Assembly: GCF_027922005.1 (NCBI RefSeq)
Contig: NZ_BSEV01000044.1
Location: forward strand, 1-49,059
Reading direction: 5' to 3'
DNA: 49,059 nucleotides
From: Streptosporangium carneum
GTDB taxonomy: Bacteria > Actinomycetota > Actinomycetes > Streptosporangiales > Streptosporangiaceae
Program-made: the position numbers and the translations under genes
In this document: piece after piece, positions 15,871-24,310 of the stretch
How positions within the stretch are numbered: position 1 is the stretch's first letter
Layout: every line of letters starts with the position of its first letter
Notes under the pieces: generated by a model
What the model was told of the DNA's origin: nothing
Seen by the model: only the letters and a program-made list of their open reading frames with translations
Databases searched by the model: none

Positions 15871-16167
15871 AGGCGGCGAGCGGGGCGCGCGACGGAAACG
15901 AGAGCTCAGGCGAGGAGAGGCCGAAGTCTTCGAACGTCCGTTTCACGGACGCTCATCTCAGGTACGTCGCGGAGCGGCGGCAATCACACGATTACCTGCC
16001 GACGCCCGCGCGTTCGTGATCTGATGACCTTCGCTCTCGGCACCACCCTCGGCGAACCGCGCTCTCTCCCTGAGGCATGCGCGCTCGCCGGACGCTCAGC
16101 CCGGCCGTTTCCGGCACCGCTCGTCCCAGCGGCGAGCGATGCCCTCACAAGTCTGGATGACGTATCC
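15871..16167. other. Intergenic region with a small hairpin
   Basis: Contains CGTCCGT-ttc-ACGGACG at 15935-15951, a possible terminator stem for the two-component operon without a T-run. The rest shows nothing recognisable beyond a locally less GC-rich stretch near 15980-16000. Confidence 0.4.
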
Positions 16168-18168
16168 ATGTCCTCGAACGTGAGTCGCCTGTACCAAGCG
16201 GTCCTCCGGGACAAGACCGCGCCGATCGCCCCCCGGCTGCGCCGTACCTTCGGAGAGTGGCTCGCCGCCAAGGGGCTTCCCGCGCCCGAGCCGGGCAGGG
16301 CGTCGCAGGAGTTCGAGTCGGACGGGGCCAGGGTCCGTGTGGAGCGCGCGGGCGACTGCGGGCGGTACATCGTGGAGGAGGAACACGGGGACGGGCTGCT
16401 CCGCACGCGGGTCGCCTACGCCGAGTGGGTGGGCGGGCCGTCTGGCTGGGTGGTCGTCACGGTCGAGGAGGACGGCGAGACCTGCGCGGGACAGGCCCCG
16501 GGTTTCGTCCAGGCGTACCTGCGGACCGCGCGGATCACCGACGGGGCCGTCCACCTCACCGACACCGCCGACGAGATCGACGAGGACGACGTCCACCGGC
16601 TGATCTCCGCGCTCTCCGAACGCAGGCGCCGCGTCCCGGTGGCCGTGGTCTCGGTCGACCCGCAGGATCCGCAGGCGGCCAGGACGAGGGCCGACTACCT
16701 GGCGGGCATGACCGCCGGAGCCGGGGTGGTCGTGCGTTTCGCCGACATGCGCGCCCAGCGGCGTTTCAACGAGGCGATGGGGGCCGAGCTGGGCGTGTTC
16801 GGCGGGGGGATCCGCACCTATCTCGCGCCGTTCGACCCCGGCAACGAGAGCTACCCCTACCGGCATCGCCCGATGGGCGGCGGGATGATCCGCAAACAGG
16901 GCAGGCAGGCCCTCGACCTGGCGGCGGACGGCATCGTCGGGGAGACCGCCAGACGCGCCTTCCCCGACGACGTGCAGCGCGCCTACCGGGTCGTCTCGAG
17001 AGTCCTGGTGGGCAAGGCCGGCTCCGGCGATCTCGCCGAGGCGATGACGCCGACGCCCGCGCCGCCCGCCGGTTCCGAGCGGGAGGGACTGCGCCGCTGG
17101 ATGATGGCGATGACCGCCCGCCCGGAGACCACGGCCGTCGGAGCCGAACAGCCCGCCGCCGCCCCCGAGGCGGCGCAGGAGCCCTCCGCCCCCGAGCCCG
17201 ATCCCGCCGCGCAGCGGCCCCCTCTGCCCACGCCCTCGGACGCCTCCCCGGGTATGGCCCTGGACATGGGCGAACTCGCGCAGACGGTCGCCGGGGTCGT
17301 GGCCAGGGAGTTACGGGGAGAGCTCGACGCGGCGCTCGGTCTGGCGGCGTCCTCCGCGGAGGGCGGCCCGGGGTCGGGGAACGGGGAGATCCTGCGCCAG
17401 ATGCGCACTCTCTCCGCTCATGTCGAGGGGTTGCGCGACCTCGTCGTCGTGCGGCAGCACGGCGACCAGCTGCTCGCCGAGGCGGAGGACGAAAGCGACC
17501 GGCTGGCCGGTGAGATGGACCGGCTCCACGCCGAGCACGAGATCCTCCAGCAGGAGTACGCGGAGGCCGTCGCGGGCGCCCGCAAGCTCCAGGAACGGGT
17601 CCGCTGGCTGGAGGCGAGACTGGCCAGGGCCGGTCAGCCCGCCTTCGGGCTGACCTCGAAGGAACCCGTCTTCGAGCCGACGAGTCTCATGGACGCCCTG
17701 AACATGGCCAGGGAGACGCTCGCCCACGTGGAGATCGGCGACACCGACACCGAGGCCGCCAGGCTCGATCTCACCTATCCCACGCTCGCCAGGGCGTGGG
17801 CCTCGAAGACCTGGGACGCCCTGCGCGCCCTGGACGCCTTCGCGCGGGCCAGGTCGTCCGGCGAGTTCGCGGGCGGCTTCTTCGACTGGTGCAGGAGCCC
17901 CGCCAGGCTCACGATCCCCGCGGGCATGGTCGCCATGAGCGAGTCCAGGACCGTGAACACCAACGGCAAGTACAGCATGAGGCGGACCTTCGCCGTCCCC
18001 GAGGAGGTGCATCCTTCGGGAAAGGTGATGATGGAGGCACACATCAAGATCCGTAAAGGCGGCTGTCCCGCCCCCAGGATCCACTTTCACGACGACTCAG
18101 GCGGCTGTACCGGCAAGATCTGGATCGGCCACGTCGGCGACCACCTGCCCAACACCCACACCAACTGA
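16168..18168 (+). CDS. Uncharacterised 666-aa protein with central coiled coil
   Basis: Not assigned to a family. The frame continues upstream to 16024, but the ATG at 16168 (MSSNVSRLYQAVL) is preferred because the upstream extension looks non-protein-like. Seen: an N-terminal a/b region (to ~residue 300) with VPVAVVSVDPQD...ADYLAGMTAGAGVVVRF and a conserved-looking GGGIRTYLAPFDP segment; a Pro/Ala-rich linker ~300-375; a heptad-rich coiled coil ~430-530; and a C-terminal ~60-residue module rich in His/Asp/Cys (RIHFHDDSGGCTGKIWIGHV). No signal peptide. It is convergent with the HTH-methyltransferase gene, 136 bp apart. The context suggests a defence or DNA-metabolism role, but this is inference only. 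Confidence 0.8.
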   Translation: MSSNVSRLYQAVLRDKTAPIAPRLRRTFGEWLAAKGLPAPEPGRASQEFESDGARVRVERAGDCGRYIVEEEHGDGLLRTRVAYAEWVGGPSGWVVVTVEEDGETCAGQAPGFVQAYLRTARITDGAVHLTDTADEIDEDDVHRLISALSERRRRVPVAVVSVDPQDPQAARTRADYLAGMTAGAGVVVRFADMRAQRRFNEAMGAELGVFGGGIRTYLAPFDPGNESYPYRHRPMGGGMIRKQGRQALDLAADGIVGETARRAFPDDVQRAYRVVSRVLVGKAGSGDLAEAMTPTPAPPAGSEREGLRRWMMAMTARPETTAVGAEQPAAAPEAAQEPSAPEPDPAAQRPPLPTPSDASPGMALDMGELAQTVAGVVARELRGELDAALGLAASSAEGGPGSGNGEILRQMRTLSAHVEGLRDLVVVRQHGDQLLAEAEDESDRLAGEMDRLHAEHEILQQEYAEAVAGARKLQERVRWLEARLARAGQPAFGLTSKEPVFEPTSLMDALNMARETLAHVEIGDTDTEAARLDLTYPTLARAWASKTWDALRALDAFARARSSGEFAGGFFDWCRSPARLTIPAGMVAMSESRTVNTNGKYSMRRTFAVPEEVHPSGKVMMEAHIKIRKGGCPAPRIHFHDDSGGCTGKIWIGHVGDHLPNTHTN

Positions 18169-18304
18169 CCCTCCGCCCAGATCCGGGTGGTGCGCGAAGC
18201 GGCACGCCCCGTCCTTGCAGATCTCGCCCATGGGCCGCCGGCCGCGCCCGCCTACCGCCCCTGACGCCGCGGCGACCGAACGCACGGGAAACGACGGCCT
18301 CTCC

Positions 18305-20164
18305 TCAGGAGATCGACTCGGGTGGGGTGAGCGTTCCCCGGGTGAGGCCCTGGGTCAGTGCGTTCACCGTCAGGTGGCCGGACGCGCTGAGCTCCCGGAG
18401 CGCGGCCTCGAAGGCGAAGGCCTGCCGGAAGACGTCGCCGTACCGTTTCTGCTCCCGCGGCGACAGGCGTGGCACCTGGGCGCGGCGCGGATCGAAGCGC
18501 GTCGCGCCCGACTGCGTGCCGACCGTCGCGGCGGAGGACAGACCGCGGATGAACCCCGCGAGGAAGAACGGGTCGAGCCGGGCGGGGTCCGGCCTGAGCA
18601 GGGTGAGCCGGGGGCCGAGCAGCAGGCCGGGAGTCTCGACGACCAGGGTCGCCAGGGTGTTCCCCCGGGCGGCGACGACCACGTCTCCGGGCTCGGCGGT
18701 GATCCGGCCCTCGGGCCGGGTGCGTGTCTCCGCCGGTTCTCCGTCGAACACCTGCCGATCGGTCAGCACGGGATCGCCCACACCGTCGATCTCGAACCGC
18801 CCGGCCTGCTGGACGGCCAGCGCTCCGACCCGTTCCAGCTCCGCCAGACCGACCGTCGGCAGCTCCCGGCCCGCCCCCGGCACGGCCTCGGGGACCAGGG
18901 TGGAGAGCCGTCCGAACTGCCCGATCAGGCGCTCGCGGAGGAGGACGTAGGTGTCCGCTGGAACCTCGTCTCTCACCCCCAGGTGGCGGGCAGGGGTGAC
19001 GTCGACGTCCTCGTCGACCAGGTCGATGATCGGGACCGTACGGCTCTCGCCGGGCCGGTCGAGGTCCCGCTCCGGGTCCGCCCGGAACTCGTGCCAACGC
19101 TCGACGATCGCGTCGACGTCGCCGGGGTCGGCCTCGGCCATCAGCACACGGGACGGGGTGCGGTGGTCGCCCGACGGCTTGCGGAGCACCCAGACGTGCA
19201 CGGGAAGCCCGGTGCCCGAGGCCACCTTCGGGGGGAGGCCGATGACGGCCTGGAGCGTCCCGCTCCGCAGGAGGTTGCTGCGGATGCGGCGGCCTGAGCG
19301 GCGGTTGGCCGCCGTCGCGGGCATGAGCAGCACCGCGATCCCGCCCGGTTCGAGGTGGGCGAGCGCGTGCTGGACCCAGGCGAGTTCGGACTCCGCCTTG
19401 GGCGGCAGACCGTACTCCCAGCGTGGATCGCTCGTCAGCTCGTCGTATCCCCAGTTGCGCTCGTTGAACGGCGGATGGCACACGACGGCGTCGACGGTCA
19501 GGCCGGGCCAGGCGTCCTCACGCAGGGAGTCGCCCGTCCTGACCGTGCCGCCCGCCGCGCTCAACGCCAGGCGCGACTGCGCCAGCCTGGCGAGGGAGTC
19601 CTCCTGCTCCTGGCCGTAGAGGTGTTCCACGTCGCTCAGCGCGGCGAGCAGCATTCCGAGCCCGCAGGCCGGGTCGAGAACCGATCGGACGTCCGGCCCC
19701 GCCAGCCGCGCCATGAGGTCGGCGACCTCGGCCGGCGTCTCGGCCAGCCTGCGGGAGTGGACGTCGGCGTAGCGGTCAAGCAGGAACCGGACGGCCTGGG
19801 CCTCCCCCTCCTCCCGCGCGTATCCCCTGACGAGCTTCCACACGGAGGCGGGGAGCGTCCGGGGCTTTCCGCCCCGGTGCAGGAGCTCGGTGGCCTCGGC
19901 GACGCTCTCGCCGAGGCGGAGGTCGTCGGATGCCGCGCGGATCTGCTGCCAGACCCGCTCCCGCAGCGGCAGCTCCGCCACCTTGCCCTGCTCCAGCAGC
20001 CACGCCTCGACGGCCTCGAGGGAGAACGCCGGGCTGGTCGCCGTGCCTCCCACGGGCTCGGGGAAGTCCTCGTGCCGCTTGCGCCAGTTGCTCACCGCCG
20101 CGCGTCCGACGCCCGCCATCCGCGCGATGTCGGCCGCGGTGACGGTCGCCTCGTCTCCTGCCAT
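18305..20164 (-). CDS. HTH - N6-adenine DNA methyltransferase - TRD-like fusion
   Basis: The 619-aa protein resembles a HsdM methylase subunit carrying its own recognition domain. Order: N-terminal AlpA/MerR-like HTH (residues ~8-60, AADIARMAGVGRAAVSNWRK), helical linker, Rossmann methyltransferase with SAM motif DPACGLG (164-170) and motif IV at 230-233, and a C-terminal HsdS-like target-recognition region (~430-600). Motif IV reads HPPF instead of the usual NPPF/NPPY. No restriction subunit, helicase or nuclease is adjacent, so it may be a solitary regulatory methylase, an inactive DNA-binding derivative, or part of an undescribed system with the convergent 666-aa protein. The ATG at 20164 has AGGGA upstream; the longer frame to 20536 is unlikely. 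Confidence 0.87.
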   Translation of the reverse strand: MAGDEATVTAADIARMAGVGRAAVSNWRKRHEDFPEPVGGTATSPAFSLEAVEAWLLEQGKVAELPLRERVWQQIRAASDDLRLGESVAEATELLHRGGKPRTLPASVWKLVRGYAREEGEAQAVRFLLDRYADVHSRRLAETPAEVADLMARLAGPDVRSVLDPACGLGMLLAALSDVEHLYGQEQEDSLARLAQSRLALSAAGGTVRTGDSLREDAWPGLTVDAVVCHPPFNERNWGYDELTSDPRWEYGLPPKAESELAWVQHALAHLEPGGIAVLLMPATAANRRSGRRIRSNLLRSGTLQAVIGLPPKVASGTGLPVHVWVLRKPSGDHRTPSRVLMAEADPGDVDAIVERWHEFRADPERDLDRPGESRTVPIIDLVDEDVDVTPARHLGVRDEVPADTYVLLRERLIGQFGRLSTLVPEAVPGAGRELPTVGLAELERVGALAVQQAGRFEIDGVGDPVLTDRQVFDGEPAETRTRPEGRITAEPGDVVVAARGNTLATLVVETPGLLLGPRLTLLRPDPARLDPFFLAGFIRGLSSAATVGTQSGATRFDPRRAQVPRLSPREQKRYGDVFRQAFAFEAALRELSASGHLTVNALTQGLTRGTLTPPESIS

Positions 20165-20553
20165 CGTCGGTCCCTGCGCTCCCCGTCCCAGAACGGACTC
20201 TCCACCACCTCGGACAGAGGTCATGTGGACGTCAACGTATCCCACGACTTGACTGTGCGGCGACCGCCGACACCGAACGCGTGAATCCCGTTCACGACCA
20301 CGGCTGACGTCCGGCCGGAGATCGGCAGCCGAGGAGGACCGGTCACGGTCTCGAACGCCCTGCTGATGTCGGCGGCCCTGCCGCCCCGAAGGCCCCGGGA
20401 TCACCCCGAGACCGCGAGAGCGCCCTCGACCGTCAGTGCGCGACGAGGCGCGGCCGTCTGCCGTCCCTGGTTCGCACGGTGTCCGTTCGCGGGGCGGTTT
20501 CGCCCCCGTGCTCCGGCCGAGTCGGAGACAGCACAACGGGTAGGACCATTGAG
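20165..20553. other. Divergent intergenic region between methylase and mgtC-like gene
   Basis: About 390 bp that must hold both divergent promoters. I looked for an M-box-type Mg2+ riboswitch ahead of the MgtC-like gene and saw no recognisable consensus. No small gene is supported. Confidence 0.4.
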
Positions 20554-21324
20554 GTGATCACGTTGTCACCTGGTCAGGGGTTGCCACAGCTCGCCGAGCT
20601 CGCTCTGGCGTTGCTGCTGTCGGCCGTGATCGGCCTGGAGCGTGAGGCGCGCAACAAGAGCGCCGGGCTGCGCACCCACACGCTCGTGGGCCTGGGGGCG
20701 GCGCTGTTCATGCTGGTCAGCAAGTACGGCTTCAGCGACGTGCCCGGCGCCCACGTCTCTCTCGACCCGTCCCGGGTGGCCGCGCAGATCGTCTCGGGCA
20801 TCGGGTTCATCGGGGGCGGCCTGATCTTCGTCCGCCGCGACGCCGTACGGGGGCTGACGACGGCCGCGGTCGTGTGGGTCACGGCGGCGGTCGGGATGGC
20901 CTGTGGCGGAGGGCTGCCGGTGCTCGCCGTGGCCGTGACCGCCTTGCACTTCGTGACCGTCTTCGGGATCAACGCCCTGGGCCGCAGGCTGCCGCTGTCC
21001 CGGCATCCGCCGACCCAGGTGCGGGTGGTCTACTGGGACGGCACCGGCGCGCTGCGCCAGATCCTGGTCGAGTGCACCCGTCGGGACTTCGTGGTCGCCG
21101 AGGTCTCGGTCGAACGCGGGATGTCCGAAACGGCCGAGCCCGGCCGTGACCGCGGCGCCCGTCGCGACCACCGCGATCTCGAAGTGCGACGTCCACGGCG
21201 CACGGTGGCGGTGACGCTCGTCGTGGAGGGCAAGGGGTCGATCGCCGATCTCACCGCCGCGCTCGGCGAGATGCCCGACGTCCTCAGCGTCGGCTCCCAG
21301 GAGGGCGGTCTGAGCACCGACTGA
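20554..21324 (+). CDS. MgtC/SapB-family membrane protein
   Basis: MgtC-family inner-membrane proteins are linked to growth in low Mg2+ and to modulation of F-ATPase. The 256-aa product has the family signature in its N-terminal membrane half: LLLSAVIGLEREARNKSAGLRTH, then the IVSGIGFIGGGLIF segment and the RGLTTAAVVWVTAAVGMACG helix. A C-terminal cytosolic ACT-like domain (~150-256) follows, with a charged Arg/Asp-rich insertion. The GTG at 20554 is chosen because membrane homology begins right after it and GTAGGA lies upstream; the frame extends to 20479. It is divergent from the methylase gene with no evident functional link. Confidence 0.9.
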   Translation: MITLSPGQGLPQLAELALALLLSAVIGLEREARNKSAGLRTHTLVGLGAALFMLVSKYGFSDVPGAHVSLDPSRVAAQIVSGIGFIGGGLIFVRRDAVRGLTTAAVVWVTAAVGMACGGGLPVLAVAVTALHFVTVFGINALGRRLPLSRHPPTQVRVVYWDGTGALRQILVECTRRDFVVAEVSVERGMSETAEPGRDRGARRDHRDLEVRRPRRTVAVTLVVEGKGSIADLTAALGEMPDVLSVGSQEGGLSTD

Positions 21325-21469
21325 GCCTTCCGCCCCGGACGCGCAGCTCGTACAGCCCGCCCTCCTGATCGGACGTCCCGCTGGACGGATCATCGCCGCT
21401 GTCGACTTCCTGCGCCGAAACGTCCAGCCCGGGTTGCGCTCGGCCCGCGGAACGGCACGATGCGGAGGC

Positions 21470-21817
21470 GTGAACGACAACGACCTTCTCAACGACCGCA
21501 GGTTCGTCATGGTCAGCTCGACGGCGAGCGCGGTTGACCCGGACGGGCCGACCGAGTTCGCCTATCGGGAGTCCGGCGGGATCATCTGGGGCGACTACAC
21601 CGGCGACACCGTGGTCCACGGGCGCTTCCTCGGCACCCGGGACGCCGACCGGATCGAGCTGACCTACGTGCACCTGCTCAAGAACGGCGACCGCGCGGGC
21701 GGGCAGAGCACCAGCCGCATCGAGACGCTTCCCGACGGGCGGCTGCGCCTGGTCGAGGAGTTCCAGTTCGCCGGAGACGACAGGGTGCACGTGAGCGTGT
21801 GCTCCGAGGTCGACTGA
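21470..21817 (+). CDS. Small beta-barrel-like protein, family often annotated N-acetylglutamate synthase
   Basis: The ~115-aa product from a GTG start matches the pattern of a widespread ~110-residue family: DRRFVMVSSTASAV, then SGGIIWGDYTGDTVVHGRF, then RIETLPDGRLRLVEEFQF. Database entries for this family often read n-acetylglutamate synthase, but it has no GNAT acetyltransferase motif and is far too short, so that name should not be trusted. The likely fold is a small antiparallel beta barrel of unknown role. The next gene (Lrp regulator) is convergent. Confidence 0.75.
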   Translation: MNDNDLLNDRRFVMVSSTASAVDPDGPTEFAYRESGGIIWGDYTGDTVVHGRFLGTRDADRIELTYVHLLKNGDRAGGQSTSRIETLPDGRLRLVEEFQFAGDDRVHVSVCSEVD

Positions 21818-21943
21818 CGTCTGAGGGACGACGCCGAGGTCCTCTCACACCTCGGGCCCCTCGACGTTCCGCGGCTCGCGCCCGGTGCCGCCACAGGCGT
21901 TCACCGGGTCACGCGCCGTTCACCGGCGCCGATCGGGGCGGCG

Positions 21944-22582
21944 TCAGAGGTCCCGTTGAAGCTGGGCGCGGCCCTCGGCGGCGCCGACGAAGCGCATCTT
22001 GCCCAGGGGGACCTCGCCGCCCGCCGGATCGGGGGCCGGGCGGCGGGTGGACCAGGCCGGGTTTCGGTCGCTCGGCAGGACATACGGTCGTTTGAGGACC
22101 TCGTCCAGGATGAAGACGGTCTCGGTGGCCTTGACCGCGGGGATGTTGGCCAGCCGTTCGGTCACCATGGTGTGCACGGCGGCCACGTCGGTCATGCGTA
22201 CCTGGATCATGGCGTCGTGCTGGCCCGTGGTGATCGCGCAGTACTCGACCTCGGGCATCTGGGCGAGCTGGGCGCGGAACTGGCGCCACATCTGCTGCCT
22301 GACCGTGACGAAGATCAGCGCGGTGATGCCGAGACCTGCGCGGACGTGGTCGATCTCGGCGGTGAAGCGTTTGATCGCGCCGTCGGCGCGCAGCGCCTCG
22401 AACCGGGTGTAGGCGTTCGCCCTGGAGATGCCGACGCGCTCGGCGAGCGCCGCCACGGAGATCCTGCCGTTCTCCCTGAGGACCTCCAGAATTTTCAGGT
22501 GTGTCGCGTCGAGTTCGAGGCCGATGCCGATCCGTCCAGCCTGACCGCCCTCATGGGCCGAGTTCCTTGACGTTTCGGTCAT
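21944..22582 (-). CDS. Lrp/AsnC-family transcriptional regulator
   Basis: The 212-aa regulator has an N-terminal AsnC-type winged HTH (residues ~25-80: LDATHLKILEVLRENGRISVAALAERVGISRANAYTRFEAL) and a C-terminal RAM/ligand-binding domain (~90-165). The family usually senses amino acids or small peptides as octamers. A ~40-residue Pro/Arg-rich C-terminal extension is unusual. The ATG at 22582 has GAGGGG at good spacing; another ATG at 22588 is too close to it. It is divergent from the peptide ABC transporter operon with a 120-bp shared region, so regulation of peptide uptake is the natural inference. Confidence 0.92.
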   Translation of the reverse strand: MTETSRNSAHEGGQAGRIGIGLELDATHLKILEVLRENGRISVAALAERVGISRANAYTRFEALRADGAIKRFTAEIDHVRAGLGITALIFVTVRQQMWRQFRAQLAQMPEVEYCAITTGQHDAMIQVRMTDVAAVHTMVTERLANIPAVKATETVFILDEVLKRPYVLPSDRNPAWSTRRPAPDPAGGEVPLGKMRFVGAAEGRAQLQRDL

Positions 22583-22610
22583 GATCATACCCCTCAGGTC
22601 AGATTTGTCT

Positions 22611-22630
22611 CAGTTTAGCGCCATGAACTG
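22611..22630. promoter_or_regulatory. Candidate operator between Lrp gene and peptide transporter
   Basis: Inverted repeat CAGTT-N10-AACTG in a locally AT-rich divergent intergenic region. A possible Lrp/AsnC binding site, judged by position and symmetry only. Confidence 0.35.
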
Positions 22631-22702
22631 GACTTTCTGCCGGATAATCCTGGACGATCGGCGACCAAACGTCCACAAGGCCCATTTTCGGAGGACACAA
22701 AA

Positions 22703-24310
22703 ATGGCGATCCGTTCCCGGCGTCCCGGGGCGAAGGCAGCACTGCTGCCGGTGCTGCTCACCGGCGCCCTCGCCCTTGCTGCCTGCTCCAGCGGCGGCTC
22801 GTCCACCCCGGCGTCACAGGGTGGCGGCACCGCCGCCAAGACGCTCGTGATCGACACGTCCTTCAACCTCAAGACGGCCGACCCGGGACGAACCTACGAG
22901 CCGACCGGCCTGATCGTCGGCAAGGCCGCCTACGACACCCTGCTGACGTTCGACGGCTCCGACGTCACCAAGCCGGTGCCCTCCCTGGCGGAGTCGTTCG
23001 AACTGTCCGAGGACGGCAAGACGCTGACCCTCAAGCTCCGCAAGGGCCCCACGTTCGCCGACGGCTCCCCCGTCACCGCCGACGACGTCGTCTTCTCGCT
23101 CGACCGCGTCCGCGACATGAAGGGCACGCCGTCCTTCCTGCTCGACGGGGTGAAGGTCGCCAAGACCGACGACTCGACGATCACCCTGACGTCGAAGAAC
23201 GCCAACCCGGCGCTGCCGTACATCCTGCCCAACCCCGCGCTGGGCATCCTCAACTCCAAGGTCGCCAAGGAGCACGGCGCGACCACGGACTCCGGCGACA
23301 AGGCCGAGCAGTACCTCAACTCGGCCTCGGCGGGCTCGGGTCCGTACACGATCGAGTCGGTGAACATCAGCAGCCAGGTCGTGCTCAAGGCCAACGCCAA
23401 GTACTGGGGCCCGAGCAAGCCGGTCTACGACAAGGTCGTGATCCGCAACGTCGAGTCCGCGACGCAGAAGCTCAACGTCTCGCGCGGCGACAGCCAGGTG
23501 GCGCTGGACCTGTCCGGTGACCAGGCCGCCGGCCTGCCGGGGAACCTGCAGGTCAAGAAGACGCCGTCGGCCAACGTGGTCTTCCTGTTCGCCAACCGGG
23601 ACTCCTCGGTCAGCAAGGTCAGCTCCAACCCCAAGTTCGCCGAGGCCATCCGCAAGGGCGTCGACTACACGGGCCTGCTGGAGCTGGCGGGCGAGGGCTC
23701 GGTGCAGGCGCCGGGCGTCATCCCCTCGATGTTCCTGGGCGCGCTGCCCGCCGACCAGGCGGCCAAGCGCGACGTCGAGGGCGCCAAGGCCGCGCTCAAG
23801 GAGAGCGGCGTGACCGACCCGAAGGTCAAGCTGGAGTACCCCAGCGAGCTGACCCTCAACGGCCTGTCCCTGCAGACGATCGCCGAGCGGATCCAGGCCA
23901 ACCTCAAGGAGGTCGGCATCACCGTCGAGCTGACCCCCGCACCGGTCACCACGGCGCTGGACAACTACCGCAACGGCAAGGAGGAGCTGGGCCTGTGGTG
24001 GTGGGGTCCCGACTACCCCGACCCCAGTGACTACCTGGTGTTCCTGCCGGGCAAGACCGTGGGTCTGCGGGCCGGTTGGAAGGCGGGCGCGGACAAGGAG
24101 CTGGAGGCGGCCGGTGACAAGGCGGCCGCCGCGCTCGGCGACGACGCCCGCAAGCAGGCCTACGTGGACGTCCAGACGAAGCTGAACGCCTCGAGCCCGT
24201 TCATCCCGCTCATCCAGCCGAGCCAGAACATCGTGACGGCCGCGTCCGTCACCGGCCTGGAGTTCCACCCGGTCTGGACCGTCGATGTCGCCGACCTCGG
24301 TGCCAAGTAA
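22703..24310 (+). CDS. Peptide/nickel-type ABC transporter substrate-binding lipoprotein
   Basis: The 535-aa extracytoplasmic solute-binding protein (SBP_bac_5, DppA/OppA type) captures oligopeptides or related solutes for the membrane permease. The N-terminus is a lipoprotein signal: Arg-rich n-region, hydrophobic core, lipobox LAAC (Cys ~28), then a Ser/Gly linker. Family motifs include FEGLRTFD-like YDTLLTFDGSDVTKPVPSLAESFE and LSEDGKTLTLKLRKG...FADGSPVTADDVVFSLDRV. RBS GGAGGAC precedes the ATG. It is the first gene of a five-gene operon, overlapping the permease gene by 26 bp. Confidence 0.95.
   Translation: MAIRSRRPGAKAALLPVLLTGALALAACSSGGSSTPASQGGGTAAKTLVIDTSFNLKTADPGRTYEPTGLIVGKAAYDTLLTFDGSDVTKPVPSLAESFELSEDGKTLTLKLRKGPTFADGSPVTADDVVFSLDRVRDMKGTPSFLLDGVKVAKTDDSTITLTSKNANPALPYILPNPALGILNSKVAKEHGATTDSGDKAEQYLNSASAGSGPYTIESVNISSQVVLKANAKYWGPSKPVYDKVVIRNVESATQKLNVSRGDSQVALDLSGDQAAGLPGNLQVKKTPSANVVFLFANRDSSVSKVSSNPKFAEAIRKGVDYTGLLELAGEGSVQAPGVIPSMFLGALPADQAAKRDVEGAKAALKESGVTDPKVKLEYPSELTLNGLSLQTIAERIQANLKEVGITVELTPAPVTTALDNYRNGKEELGLWWWGPDYPDPSDYLVFLPGKTVGLRAGWKAGADKELEAAGDKAAAALGDDARKQAYVDVQTKLNASSPFIPLIQPSQNIVTAASVTGLEFHPVWTVDVADLGAK

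Noticed and set aside
20165..20553. Mg2+ riboswitch ahead of the MgtC-like gene
   Set aside because: No M-box consensus seen by eye.
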